Source: Campylobacter sputorum subsp. sputorum
GTDB taxonomy: Bacteria > Campylobacterota > Campylobacteria > Campylobacterales > Campylobacteraceae
Direction: 5' to 3'
DNA length: 64,000 nt
NCBI RefSeq assembly: GCF_008245005.1
Contig: NZ_CP043427.1
Span: 682,001 to 746,000, forward strand
This document shows, in pieces, positions 36,660 to 46,077 of this stretch (its first letter is position 1; every line of letters begins with the position of its first letter). The position numbers and the translations under genes were made by a program. Under the pieces are notes generated by a model. It had not been told where the DNA came from. It was given only the letters and a program-made list of their open reading frames with translations, and did not search any database.

Positions 36660-37809
36660 CCCTACTTAAAACTTCGCAAGTTTTAATTCTATACAATATT
36701 TCCTTTTGTTTTGATTAATTATATTAATATTACCAGTGTAAAAGCTGATTTATAAAGCTTTTATTGTGCTCTTTTCAAATTTTATATTAAAATAAATATG
36801 ATTTTTGTATTATTAATTATGAAAACCAATAGTGATAAATGGACAAAAAAGATATAGCCTTGGAAATAATAAATAAATGTTATTGGAAAAATACAACACT
36901 TACGCCAGAAATACTATATATAAAAAATTAATAACAAATATTATATTTGATGCTATTTTTCAAAATTTAACTTTTATGATAAGAGATTTATCTTTATTGG
37001 GGCAATAGAGTAAAAGAAAAGCAATTAAAACTCAAAGAGAGATTTTAATTATAGATATTTAAAAAATGTCTTGATTTCTTGATAAATTTTATATATTGAT
37101 AGCTCATATTAAATAAGGAGTAGAAATTGGAGTTTTTAAATTTATATAAACTTAATAAATTTACTTGCTAAAAGTCAAATTTGACTATATATAGCTAGTG
37201 GAACTGCATTAAAGGAATTTATAATTAGATGAATATAGATTTTCTGATAAACTGGTTGATAGTTATAGCAGAGATAAAGAAGATATTATTTTGATATCTA
37301 TGTTATTTAAAAATTATGATATGGATTTACTTAAACACTATGAAAATTTACGGCTTAAAAATACAACTACTTTAGAGGAGATTTGCTTAAATATGATGGT
37401 TTTTATCTCTTTATATTTCCATGTTAGATAAATATAAATTATCCATAAAATCAAATAAAATTTTTGAAGATTTCAAACAAAATTCATAAACTTCAAATTA
37501 AGATAATACTAAATATTAAATAAAAAATCAAAATATCAATAAACTAAATTATAAAATGTTAAGTTGTAAATAATTTAATTAAAAATAAAAATAATTTTAA
37601 AGCGATATGTTTTTTGGTTTTATTTTTTAGTATACTACTTTTTGTAACATATTTTTAATTATTTAACTATTGTAATGTTTTTTCTATTGTTTTTATAAAT
37701 AAAAATAAAAAAATGCTTATTTATTAGATTTGTAAAAAACTTTAAAAATAACATATAGCTTAAATAAAAAGCTTAAGTTGTTTTGAATTAATATTTACGC
37801 TTTGTAAAT
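36660..37809. other. Gene-poor, very AT-rich stretch with decayed coding fragments
   Basis: About 1.15 kb without an intact gene. Two short readable pieces stand out: 36839-36931 on the plus strand (30 codons, MDKKDIALEIINKCYWKN then TPEILYIKN) and 37225-37431 (see its own entry). Stops are dense in all frames between them, and T/A runs are common from 37500 on. This looks like remnants of lost genes next to the XRE pseudogene. No IS ends, tRNA-proximal repeat or integrase was recognised. Confidence 0.6.
37225..37431 (+). pseudogene. Coding fragment without a start, unknown protein
   Basis: Sixty-eight sense codons (LDEYRFSDKLVDSYSRDK, EDIILISMLFKNYDMDLLKH, YENLRLKNTTTLEEICLN...) read like real protein, but a TAA stands directly before the first codon and no start or ribosome site fits. 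In a neighbouring frame just upstream, ASGTALKEFI precedes it. A shifted gene is likely. The GTAL..EF text loosely recalls nucleotidyltransferase-type toxins (AbiEii-like), but that is too weak for a call. Confidence 0.4.
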
Positions 37810-38052
37810 TTGCATAATATAACAACAGAAAAAGAAAATGAAGAATTTTTTAAAAATATAGCAAATAATGTAAAAAAGAAAAGAATTGAAAAAGGTTTTA
37901 GCTAACTTGAAACTGCTTTAAGCATAGGTCAAGCATCAAGTGGCTTTTATGCAAACATGGAAAATAATGCACACTCAAAAAGATTTAATCTTCTTCATCT
38001 TTTAAAACTTTCAAAGCTTTTTAAGTGCGATATAAGAGAATTTTTTGAATGA
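37810..38052 (+). pseudogene. XRE-family helix-turn-helix regulator with a nonsense mutation
   Basis: Read through one stop, the frame gives ENEEFFKNIANNVKKKRIEK-GFS-stop-LETALSIGQASSGFYANMEN and then FNLLHLLKLSKLFKCDIREFFE, a short XRE/Cro-type HTH protein. The TAA at 37903-37905 takes the place where the family usually has Gln (KGFSQLxTA), so one C-to-T change (CAA to TAA) explains it. The start is unclear (TTG 37810 is the first option). The end overlaps nothing; dat lies five bases away on the other strand. Confidence 0.72.
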
Positions 38053-38056
38053 ATTT

Positions 38057-38923
38057 TTACATTACTCCGGCTTCTTCTTTTAATGCTTGTGCGTAAATTT
38101 CTCTTAATTTTATAGTATATTTACCTGTTTTTCCATCATTTATAAGCTTATCGTCAGCTTTTATAACAGGTAATAATATAATCGTAGCAGCACTTATAAA
38201 CACTTCATCTGCTTCATATACTTCTTGCATAGTGAAATTCCTTTCTTCTACACTAAGTCCTATATTTTTTGCTATGTTGATTATTTTGGCTCTTCTTATA
38301 CCAGGTAAAATTTCATTTGAAAGTGCTTTTGTTATAAGAGTATCGTTTTTGATGATAAAAGCACTTGAACTAGAGCATTCTGTAACATGTCCGTTTTCAG
38401 TCATAAAGCATTCATAAACTCCGGCTTTATGTGCAAGTTCTTTTGCTATACACTGACCAAGTAGCGAGATTGATTTGATATTTCTTTTTTTCCATCTTAT
38501 ATCAGGAACACTTATCGTTTCTATGCCGGTTTTAGTTAATTCATTTTCTAAAACATTTGCTTTAAAGATATAAGCCATTACTGTCGGTTTTAAATTTTTA
38601 ACAAAATAAAATTCTCTTTGTGCTACGCCTCTTGTGATTTGTATGTATATTCCACCTTCTTGTATATTATTTTTTTCTATAAGTTGTTTTAATACACTAT
38701 CTTCAAATTCATCTTTTGTATAAGGAAGTTTTAATTCTATTGATTTCATAGAATTTTCAAATCTTTCCCAAAAAGCCGCTTTATCTACTAGTTTAGAATT
38801 TACTATCGGAACTACTTCATAAACCCCATCGCCAAATATAAAACCTCTATCAAAAACGCTAATTTTAGCTTCATTTTTATCCACAAATTCGCCATTTAAA
38901 AAAACTATATTTTCACTAAACAT
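38057..38923 (-). CDS. dat: D-amino-acid transaminase (class IV aminotransferase)
   Basis: A fold-type IV PLP enzyme of 288 residues. DRGFIFGDGVYEVVP, the catalytic Lys150 in DIRWKKRNIKSISLLG, and TECSSSSAFII match D-amino-acid transaminases of the Bacillus type, more so than IlvE. It would make D-glutamate or D-alanine from keto acids for the cell wall. IlvE-like activity cannot be ruled out. AAGGATAATC precedes the ATG. It faces the XRE pseudogene. Confidence 0.82.
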   Translation of the reverse strand: MFSENIVFLNGEFVDKNEAKISVFDRGFIFGDGVYEVVPIVNSKLVDKAAFWERFENSMKSIELKLPYTKDEFEDSVLKQLIEKNNIQEGGIYIQITRGVAQREFYFVKNLKPTVMAYIFKANVLENELTKTGIETISVPDIRWKKRNIKSISLLGQCIAKELAHKAGVYECFMTENGHVTECSSSSAFIIKNDTLITKALSNEILPGIRRAKIINIAKNIGLSVEERNFTMQEVYEADEVFISAATIILLPVIKADDKLINDGKTGKYTIKLREIYAQALKEEAGVM

Positions 38924-39033
38924 TGATTATCCTTTTTGTTTTTTTATCATTGTATCAAATTTTAAACTATTTGTTACGATTTTTTTGCTATAGTTTTAGC
39001 GTAGTATCAAAATTTAATAAGGCTTTATAAAAA

Positions 39034-39525
39034 ATGTTTAGCAAAATCAAAACTTTTATATTAAAAAATGTTTTTTTAGTATCTAAAAAACCAGTTCTTT
39101 TTTTGGATCTTTTAGAGGCAAATTCTTTATACAACGAAAATATGCTCATAGATCCATCAAAGCTAAATTTTAGATTTAAATATACATCATTGTATGGTTT
39201 GTTTGCACTTTTTACTATCTTTGTGTTACTTTTTGTTACTTTACTAATGCATAAATTTTTTACAACTTTAAATTTTCATTTACTTATAATAATTGTAGTT
39301 ATTAGCACGATTGGTATGGTTTTTTGTTTTGATGTGTTTAAAATTTGGGCTAGAAAAAATATAAGTTTGGTTCTTATAAAAAAAGCTTGGGAAAATCATT
39401 TTCCATTTTTTCCATATGAAAAATATTCTAAAAAAGTAGAAGAAATTTATAATAACGCACTAAAAGAAGAAATTCAAAGAAGAGATATGCAAAAATATGT
39501 TATGAGTAAGATTTCCAAATCTTGA
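39034..39525 (+). CDS. Conserved membrane protein, unknown function
   Basis: A 163-residue protein with two membrane helices (about 52-76 and 82-104) between an N-terminal polar part (FLDLLEANSLYNENMLIDPS) and a C-terminal charged helix (EEIYNNALKEEIQRRDMQKY). No signal peptide and no recognised domain. It ends two bases from the convergent ftsL. No function is known to me. Confidence 0.65.
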   Translation: MFSKIKTFILKNVFLVSKKPVLFLDLLEANSLYNENMLIDPSKLNFRFKYTSLYGLFALFTIFVLLFVTLLMHKFFTTLNFHLLIIIVVISTIGMVFCFDVFKIWARKNISLVLIKKAWENHFPFFPYEKYSKKVEEIYNNALKEEIQRRDMQKYVMSKISKS

Positions 39526-39527
39526 TT

Positions 39528-39833
39528 TTATGGTATTGATAGCGGGTTTAATATCTGATTTTTAAATTTAATTGCTTGCAGGGTTGAGTTAAGTTCTCTA
39601 TTTTCTTCTTTTAAAACTTCTATTTTGCTGTTTATCTCTGATATGTCTCTGCTTATATAATAAACTTTATTTGTTATGCCTATTTTCATTAAAAATATCA
39701 ATAATAAAACAAACATCCCAAGAATAACTATAATAAAATCTTTAAAATTTATGCCATTTTGCTGTAAATTTGATATCCTATTTGCTTCTAATAGAGTTTG
39801 TTTATCTTGGATATTGTCATTTTTGTCGTTCAT
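39528..39833 (-). CDS. ftsL: Cell-division protein FtsL (putative)
   Basis: A 101-residue bitopic protein: an N-terminal cytoplasmic tail (about 1-30), one membrane helix (FIIVILGMFVLLLIFLM) and a periplasmic coiled coil (SRDISEINSKIEVLKEENRELNS). Size, topology and position directly after rsmH (17-bp overlap) fit FtsL, part of the FtsQLB division complex. FtsL is poorly conserved in sequence, so context carries much of the call. Confidence 0.72.
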   Translation of the reverse strand: MNDKNDNIQDKQTLLEANRISNLQQNGINFKDFIIVILGMFVLLLIFLMKIGITNKVYYISRDISEINSKIEVLKEENRELNSTLQAIKFKNQILNPLSIP

Positions 39834-40764
39834 TTTTTCCTCTGTTTATATAAAACACTCTTAATTTTGCACTAGAACTACGAGAATTTTCTTTTAACTC
39901 ATTGTGTGACGCCACTATTGGTTTTTTGTTTAGCAAGTATCCAATGTTGTGATTATTTCCGCATTCACATTTTAAAACAAATTCTGGACAAATACAGCTT
40001 TTTGACCATTGCTTAAATTTGTTTTTAACTATCCTATCTTCTAGTGAATGAAATGTTATTATAGCCAAAAAACACTCATTTATGTTACTTTTTTCAATGT
40101 TATTTAGTAAATTTTCTAGTTCATCGAGTTCTTTATTTACCTCTATTCTTATGGCTTGAAAAACCAAAATAGCGGTGTCTATATTTCTGCCTTTAATCTT
40201 AAATTTATTTACTAAATTTGCTAAATTTTTTGCTGAGGTTATATTTGAAATTTTTCTTTGATTGATTATAGCTTGAGCAATTTTTCTTGCGTTATTAAGT
40301 TCTCCAAATTTATATAAAATATCACTTAAATCTTCGAAAGAATACGAATTTACAACATCATAAGCACTCATACTTAAATCACTATCCATTCTCATATCTA
40401 AAATATCACTATTTAATCCAAAACCTCTTGAATTTTTATCAAGTTGTAATGATGAAACGCCAATATCTGCCAAAATTCCTTTAACATTATGTATATCGTC
40501 TTGCTTAATATAATTTAGTATATTTGAGTATGTATCTTTATGTATATCAACTCTATGTTTGTATGGCTCAAGTCTATTTAGTGAGAAATTTATAGCTTCT
40601 ATGTCTCGATCACAAGCAATAATCTTTATATCTTTGCAAGTTTTAAGTAAAGCCTCGCTGTGTCCGCCATATCCAAGTGTGCAGTCTAAAATAATACCGT
40701 TTTTAATGTTAGAAAAAAAAGATAAAATTTCATCTTTTAAAACAGGAATATGAGGAATTTTCAA
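39817..40764 (-). CDS. rsmH: 16S rRNA (cytosine(1402)-N(4))-methyltransferase
   Basis: RsmH (MraW) methylates C1402 in the decoding centre. The 315-residue protein begins IPHIPVLKDEIL, has the SAM site LDCTLGYGGHSEALL, the DIGVSSLQLD motif and the late ITFHSLEDRIVKNKF block. It overlaps ftsL, the usual mraW-ftsL pair, here away from a full dcw cluster. No anomaly. Confidence 0.95.
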   Translation of the reverse strand: MKIPHIPVLKDEILSFFSNIKNGIILDCTLGYGGHSEALLKTCKDIKIIACDRDIEAINFSLNRLEPYKHRVDIHKDTYSNILNYIKQDDIHNVKGILADIGVSSLQLDKNSRGFGLNSDILDMRMDSDLSMSAYDVVNSYSFEDLSDILYKFGELNNARKIAQAIINQRKISNITSAKNLANLVNKFKIKGRNIDTAILVFQAIRIEVNKELDELENLLNNIEKSNINECFLAIITFHSLEDRIVKNKFKQWSKSCICPEFVLKCECGNNHNIGYLLNKKPIVASHNELKENSRSSSAKLRVFYINRGKNERQK

Positions 40765-40830
40765 ATTTAAAACCTAAATAAGTAAAATAAATGTAGTATA
40801 ATATCAAATTAAAGTTAAATAAGGTTAAAA

Positions 40831-41400
40831 ATGTATTTTGATTACTATTTAGAAGAAATTCAAAAAATGTCGCTTTCTATGTTTAGAAAAGGTTTTTTAG
40901 GGATTTTCCATGGTTCAATTTCTGCAAGATTAGAGCAAGATAAATTTATAATAAATAAAAAAAATGCAGTTTTTGATAGTTTGCGAAAAGATGATTTGAT
41001 TATTTTAACATCACAAAAAGACTATAGATGGAATGAAGCAAGTATTGATAGTTATACTCACTACAATATATATAAAAACATTTATGAGGCAAAATATGTA
41101 TGTTATGCAATGCCGCCAAATGTAATAGCTTATAGTTTAAATAATAGTGCTATAGTCCCAAAAGATTACTATGGTGCTATAAATTTTAATAACATTGAAA
41201 TTTACGATCCAAAGCAGTTTGATGATTGGTATGAAAGAGCTAGCATTGAAATTTATAGATATATGATAGAAAAAAATACAAATGTCATAGTTATAAAAGG
41301 TTATGGAATATTTTGCTATGGCAGGACTATATATGAGCTTGCAAAAAATATAGCAGTACTTGAAAATAGTTGTAAGTTATTAAATTTAAGTAAAATTTAA
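40831..41400 (+). CDS. Class II aldolase/adducin-like protein lacking metal ligands
   Basis: The 189-residue protein keeps the class II aldolase fold signature: GIFHGSISARLEQDKFIIN..., DLIIL, a helix, then the strand-loop positions of the metal site. The His-X-His of true enzymes (VHTHS) is replaced by YAM in YVCYAMPPNVIAYS, and the later His (NHG) by Tyr in VIKGYGIFCYG. Without these Zn ligands it is unlikely to be an aldolase; a binding or structural role is inferred. AAGG lies before the ATG. It diverges from rsmH and is followed by ppiD. Confidence 0.72.
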   Translation: MYFDYYLEEIQKMSLSMFRKGFLGIFHGSISARLEQDKFIINKKNAVFDSLRKDDLIILTSQKDYRWNEASIDSYTHYNIYKNIYEAKYVCYAMPPNVIAYSLNNSAIVPKDYYGAINFNNIEIYDPKQFDDWYERASIEIYRYMIEKNTNVIVIKGYGIFCYGRTIYELAKNIAVLENSCKLLNLSKI

Positions 41401-41531
41401 CTAACTTTCTTGTTAGTAAAAAAGTTTAAATATTTTAAAATATAATGCCGAATTTAAGCTTTTTTAAACACTAAATTATATAAAATATTGAATTGATTAT
41501 TTGTATTTGTTAGTAAAGGGAAAAATTTATT

Positions 41532-42986
41532 ATGATAACATGGATGCAAAAAAATAAGAAATATCTGGTTGTTACTATATGGATAAGTACTATAGCTTTT
41601 GTTGGTGCTGGTTTTGTTGGTTGGGGTGCTTATGATTTTAATTCAGATAGATCAAAATCTGTTGCAAAAGTAGGTCATAGAACTGTTAGTATAGAAGAAT
41701 TTCAACAAAGGTATTCTAATTTTTACAATTATTATAACAATATGTTTGATGGGAAATTTACAAAAGAACAAGCAGAGCAGATGGGTCTTGACAACATTGC
41801 TTTGCAAAATTTAATACAAGAAAGTTTGCTTTTAAATTATGCTGATGATATAGGTATAAGAGTGAGCGAAAAAGATATAGCTAATAGTATAATAAAAGAT
41901 GTAAATTTTCAAAAAGATGGTGTTTTTGATAGATCTCTTTACGAGAATATACTTAAAACAAATGGTATTAAACCAGCAAAATTTGAAGAGAGTTTAAAAA
42001 AGACAATATTATTGCAAAAACTATTTAATGCATTAAATATCCCATCATCAAAAGATGATATTGAAATGTTAGCTTCTTCTTTTTTTATGCAAGATAGGGT
42101 GGCTATAGATGTTGTAACGCCAGATAAAAATGTTAGCATAAATGAAGAAGGACTTAAAAAAACTTGGGAAGAAAATAAAAATAAATTTCAAACAGAGAAA
42201 AGTTATGAGCTCAAAGCTCTTTATATTCCTAGTATAAATGTTGATTTAAATGAAACTGAACTACTTGCATTCTATGATGAAAATAGAGGAAACTATAGAG
42301 ATATTAATGATAAAATATTAGAGTATAAAGAAGTGAAAGATAGTGTTAAACAAGATTACAATATGAAAGAAACTAGAAAAATAGCTCTAGAAAAATATGT
42401 TGAGTTTAAAAAAGATACAAATATTGCTAATCAAAACTTACTTGTAAAAGAAAGTAATGCAACTTTTCCTGTTGTAGAGTTAGAAAATGCAAAAGCTAAC
42501 GATATATTAAAACCATTTGAATATGATAATGGTTATTTAATAGCTAAAGTTGAAAAAGTAAATTTGCCAAAGCCTAAAACTTATGAAGATGCAAGAAACG
42601 ATACTATGGATATATACATGGCAAAAATAACAAAGAAAAGTTTAGAAGATAAAGCAAAAAAATCTTTAGAGAATTTTTCTGGAAAAGATATTGGTTTTAT
42701 AAGTAGAGATACGAAAAAAAGTTTTGATAATATTACTGAGAGTGAGTTTCAAATTTTTGTTTCACAGTTATTTGAACAAACTAACAAAAAAGGTTATATT
42801 CTTTTAGATAAAAAAGCTATAGTATACGAAATTTTGGAACAAAATTTGCTTAACAATAACAAGTTAGTTGAGTATAAAGATATGCTAACACAAAGTTCAA
42901 ATAGTTTGATAAATGATGAGTTAAATTCAGATCTTGTAAGCTCGTTGTTAAAACGTTATAAAATTGAACAATATTATAAAAGGTAG
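41532..42986 (+). CDS. ppiD: PpiD-like periplasmic folding factor (SurA-N domain)
   Basis: A membrane-anchored periplasmic chaperone/PPIase of 484 residues. It has a short cytoplasmic start, one membrane helix (LVVTIWISTIAFVGAGFVGW), then a SurA-like N-terminal domain (VAKVGHRTVSIEEFQQRY...) and a degenerate parvulin region (about 225-330) with a KPFEYDNGYLIAKVE end. PpiD helps fold exported proteins near SecYEG. A GGGAAAAATTT ribosome-site region precedes the ATG. ftsA follows six bases after. Confidence 0.83.
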   Translation: MITWMQKNKKYLVVTIWISTIAFVGAGFVGWGAYDFNSDRSKSVAKVGHRTVSIEEFQQRYSNFYNYYNNMFDGKFTKEQAEQMGLDNIALQNLIQESLLLNYADDIGIRVSEKDIANSIIKDVNFQKDGVFDRSLYENILKTNGIKPAKFEESLKKTILLQKLFNALNIPSSKDDIEMLASSFFMQDRVAIDVVTPDKNVSINEEGLKKTWEENKNKFQTEKSYELKALYIPSINVDLNETELLAFYDENRGNYRDINDKILEYKEVKDSVKQDYNMKETRKIALEKYVEFKKDTNIANQNLLVKESNATFPVVELENAKANDILKPFEYDNGYLIAKVEKVNLPKPKTYEDARNDTMDIYMAKITKKSLEDKAKKSLENFSGKDIGFISRDTKKSFDNITESEFQIFVSQLFEQTNKKGYILLDKKAIVYEILEQNLLNNNKLVEYKDMLTQSSNSLINDELNSDLVSSLLKRYKIEQYYKR

Positions 42987-42992
42987 TATATT

Positions 42993-44465
42993 ATGACGAT
43001 ATTAGGGCTAGATATTGGCTCAGTTCATATAAGAGCTGTTAGTGCCGAGTTAAACAGTGATAATGAACTAAAAATTACAGGCATTGGCAAAGCACCTTCT
43101 GAGGGCATAAAAAAAGGTGTAATAACAAACATAGAGCTAGCCTCAAAGTCTATCAAACAAGCTTACGAACAAGCATCTTTGATATCTGGTGCACAGTGTG
43201 ATAAGGTTGTGGTTTCTGTTAGTGGTGCTTATGTAAAAAGCGTAGATAGTGTTGGTGTTATAACAATAAGCAATACAAAAAGTGATAAAAATGAAAAAAA
43301 TAACGCAAATGGTTCAAATATAGGTATAAATCAAATAAGTAGAGCCATTAAAACAGCTATGTATAATGCTACAATTCCTCCAAATTATGAGAAATTACAT
43401 GTTTTGCCATATAATTTTAAAGTTGAAGAACAAAATGATATAGAAGATCCACTTGGTATGTGTGGATCTAGATTGGAAGTTTCAACGCATATAATTTTAG
43501 TTCAAGTTGGAACTCTTGCAAATCTTAAAAAAGTTATAGAAAATGCGGGAATTGCTGTTGATAATATAGTATTATCTGGTTATGCATCTTCAATAGCAAC
43601 TTTAAATAAAGATGAAAAAGAACTTGGTGCAGTTCTTATAGATATGGGCGGTGCAACTTGTAATATGGTTATTCATTCTGGAAATTCAATAAGATCAAAT
43701 GAATTTTTGAGTGTTGGTTCTGTAAATATTACAACAGATCTTTCCGTGGCTCTTCATACGCCTATGGTAAATGCTGAAAATGTTAAACTAAAATATAGAG
43801 ATTTAAAACTTCAAGGAAGTGATATTATAGAGCTTCCAGTTCTTGCAAATGAACAATCAATGCATGAAGTTTCTTTAAATGTTATTGAAAAAGTTATTTA
43901 TGCAAGAGCTGAAGAAACCTTAATGATACTTGCCAAAATGCTTGAAAAAACAAATTTGAAAAATCTTGCAAGTGCTGGAATTGTATTAACTGGTGGTATG
44001 ACAAAATTAGACGGAATTTATGAACTTGCTTGTGCTGTGTTTAATAATATGCCTGTTAGAATGGCAAAACCAAGAGAGCTTTCTGGATTAGTTGAAGTTT
44101 TAAGAGATCCTGAAAATTCTTGTGCCATTGGTTTATGTATGTATGGAGCTGGTCAATTTACGCCATATGAGATAGATTCAAATGGAAATATGAGATATAA
44201 AGGTGAATTTAATGCGTCTTTAAATAACGCAAAGAGTTCAAAATTTGATATTTCAAATTTTGAATATGAAAATAACAACAACGATTTTTCTAAATTTACT
44301 AAAGATAATGATAAAAATGAAAATGAAATTAAAAACATAAAAGAAGACAAAAGCGGTGTTTTAAGCGGTTTAAAAAAAGGACATCCGGACATAGGCTTAC
44401 CAAAAGAAGAGATGGAACTTAACATATTTGCTAAAATTTGGCAAAAACTTGGACAAATTTTTTAG
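42993..44465 (+). CDS. ftsA: Cell-division protein FtsA
   Basis: An actin-like ATPase that links FtsZ to the membrane. Phosphate-1 LGLDIGSVHIRAV, the 1C subdomain stretch GVITNIELASKSIKQAYE, phosphate-2 LIDMGGATCNMVIHSG and the adenosine motif GIVLTGGMTKLDGI are present. The last residues (NIFAKIWQKLGQIF) form the amphipathic membrane helix. At 490 residues it is longer than E. coli FtsA because of a low-complexity Asn/Asp/Lys-rich linker (about 405-455). The gene stops 13 bp before ftsZ. Confidence 0.95.
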   Translation: MTILGLDIGSVHIRAVSAELNSDNELKITGIGKAPSEGIKKGVITNIELASKSIKQAYEQASLISGAQCDKVVVSVSGAYVKSVDSVGVITISNTKSDKNEKNNANGSNIGINQISRAIKTAMYNATIPPNYEKLHVLPYNFKVEEQNDIEDPLGMCGSRLEVSTHIILVQVGTLANLKKVIENAGIAVDNIVLSGYASSIATLNKDEKELGAVLIDMGGATCNMVIHSGNSIRSNEFLSVGSVNITTDLSVALHTPMVNAENVKLKYRDLKLQGSDIIELPVLANEQSMHEVSLNVIEKVIYARAEETLMILAKMLEKTNLKNLASAGIVLTGGMTKLDGIYELACAVFNNMPVRMAKPRELSGLVEVLRDPENSCAIGLCMYGAGQFTPYEIDSNGNMRYKGEFNASLNNAKSSKFDISNFEYENNNNDFSKFTKDNDKNENEIKNIKEDKSGVLSGLKKGHPDIGLPKEEMELNIFAKIWQKLGQIF

Positions 44466-44478
44466 AGGAGAATTACAT

Positions 44479-45600
44479 ATGGGCAATTTTACTGTTGAAG
44501 AAAATAAAAAAACATACGGAGCTAAGATTAAGGTTATAGGTGTTGGCGGCGGCGGCGGTAATATGATAAATCATATTATAAGAGAGGGGGCAAATGTAGA
44601 GCAAGTTGATTTAATAGTTGCAAATACTGATGCACAAGCTTTAGATGGATCATTTGCTAAAACTAAAATTCAACTTGGAGAAAAGCTTACAAGAGGTCTT
44701 GGTGCTGGAATGACTCCAGATGTTGGAAAAAATTCGGCCGAAGAAAGTAGAGATGAGATAAAAAGTGCATTAGAATATTCTGATATAGTTTTTATAGCAG
44801 CTGGTTTTGGTGGAGGAACTGGAACTGGTGCAGCTCCTATAATAGCAAGTATTGCCCAAGAAATCAATGCATTAACCATAGGTGTTGTAACAACTCCATT
44901 TCCTTTTGAGGGCAAAAAGCGTAAAACAATAGCTTTAAATGGTATTGAAGAATTTAAAAAAGAGTGTAATTCCGTTATTATCATACCAAATGAAAAACTA
45001 CTTGGATTGGTTGATAAAAAAGCTAGTTTAAAAGATTGCTTTAAAATGGTTGATAGTGTTTTAGCTAAAGCTGTTTGTGGTATGTATTCTGTTATATTAG
45101 AACATGGTGAAAGTGATGTAAATGTTGACTTTGCAGATGTTAGAAAAGTTATGTCAAATAGAGGATTAGCCATCATTGGTGTTGGTGTTAGCGATGGAGA
45201 AGATGCCGCAAATGAAGCTATAAAAGAAGCCATATCATCTCCTCTTTTAGATAATTCATCTATAGATGGTGCAGTTGGCGTTCTTGTGCATTTTAAAATT
45301 GGTCCACAATGCTCACTTTTTGAGATAACTGCTGCAATGAATTTGGTTCATGAAGCTGCTGATGAAGATGCTATAATTATATTTGGAACAACAACTGATT
45401 CAAATGTAGTAGATAATAAAGTTGAAGTTACTATAATAGCAACTGGTTTTAAAGGTAAAAACGAAGAATTAAAACCATCTGAAGCTGAAATTAAAAAACC
45501 AGAAAGTTTGCTAAGATTAAAAGTTAGTGGCGGATATGATGAATTTGATATAGCTCAAGATTTAGATAGACCTGCCTATACTAGATATAATATGGATTAA
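44479..45600 (+). CDS. ftsZ: Cell-division GTPase FtsZ
   Basis: The tubulin-like ring protein. GVGGGGGNMINHI, the tubulin signature GFGGGTGTGAAP and the T7 loop region NVDFADVRKVMSNRG are intact; the C-terminal tail ends near YDEFDIAQDLDRPAY. ATG 44479 is chosen because AGAGGAG (44464-44470) precedes it, giving 373 residues; the upstream in-frame ATG (44428) lies inside ftsA. Followed by a terminator. Confidence 0.97.
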   Translation: MGNFTVEENKKTYGAKIKVIGVGGGGGNMINHIIREGANVEQVDLIVANTDAQALDGSFAKTKIQLGEKLTRGLGAGMTPDVGKNSAEESRDEIKSALEYSDIVFIAAGFGGGTGTGAAPIIASIAQEINALTIGVVTTPFPFEGKKRKTIALNGIEEFKKECNSVIIIPNEKLLGLVDKKASLKDCFKMVDSVLAKAVCGMYSVILEHGESDVNVDFADVRKVMSNRGLAIIGVGVSDGEDAANEAIKEAISSPLLDNSSIDGAVGVLVHFKIGPQCSLFEITAAMNLVHEAADEDAIIIFGTTTDSNVVDNKVEVTIIATGFKGKNEELKPSEAEIKKPESLLRLKVSGGYDEFDIAQDLDRPAYTRYNMD

Positions 45601-45620
45601 ATTCTTTTAACTCTCCTCTT

Positions 45621-45655
45621 ATAAAATATCATGGTTCATTGCTATGATATTTTAT
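45621..45655 (+). terminator. Terminator after ftsZ
   Basis: ATAAAATATCAT (45621-45632) pairs perfectly with ATGATATTTTAT (45644-45655) around an 11-base loop, 20 bases after the ftsZ stop, in a T-rich setting. AT-rich stem, so moderate strength. Confidence 0.7.
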
Positions 45656-46077
45656 ATTATAAAAAACATAATATTTTTTTATTATTTAAATTTGTTAGTT
45701 AAATTATGAATGATAAATTATTAGTTTTATAAAAAATTTATGAAATTTAAGTCAAATTCCATAAATAAAATTCTCAATAAATTTAAAATTGATAAATTTT
45801 ATTGTGAAATTATTTTGTATGAGATAGTTATATGAAGTATTAGCATTATTTGGTATCGAGAACTATTGCGACAAAGTAAAGATTATTTTATTTAAAAAGT
45901 ATTTTTTTAAATAAAAATTATTATATACTAATAAATATTTATTTTATATATTTATCAATAATTATAAAAATTGGCTTTTTCATATCTATTATAAATGATA
46001 AAATAGAATTTAGAAATATTGATATAAAGATTATAATTTAATTTGGCGATTTAGATTAATCACCAAATATTAAAATT
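45656..46077. other. Non-coding AT-rich gap between ftsZ and the accessory block
   Basis: About 420 bp with no open frame of note, no hairpin with a T run, and no recognised RNA. It marks the border between the core division genes and the accessory C4-dicarboxylate/lar region. Confidence 0.5.

Noticed and set aside
37500-37800. Possible replication origin or DnaA-box cluster in the very AT-rich stretch
   Set aside because: No cluster of DnaA boxes, no dnaA or dnaN nearby; AT richness alone fits decayed intergenic DNA.
44670-45233. 187-codon open frame antisense to ftsZ
   Set aside because: Mirror frame of a strongly conserved gene; low-complexity Ser/Pro/Ile text, no ribosome site or promoter.
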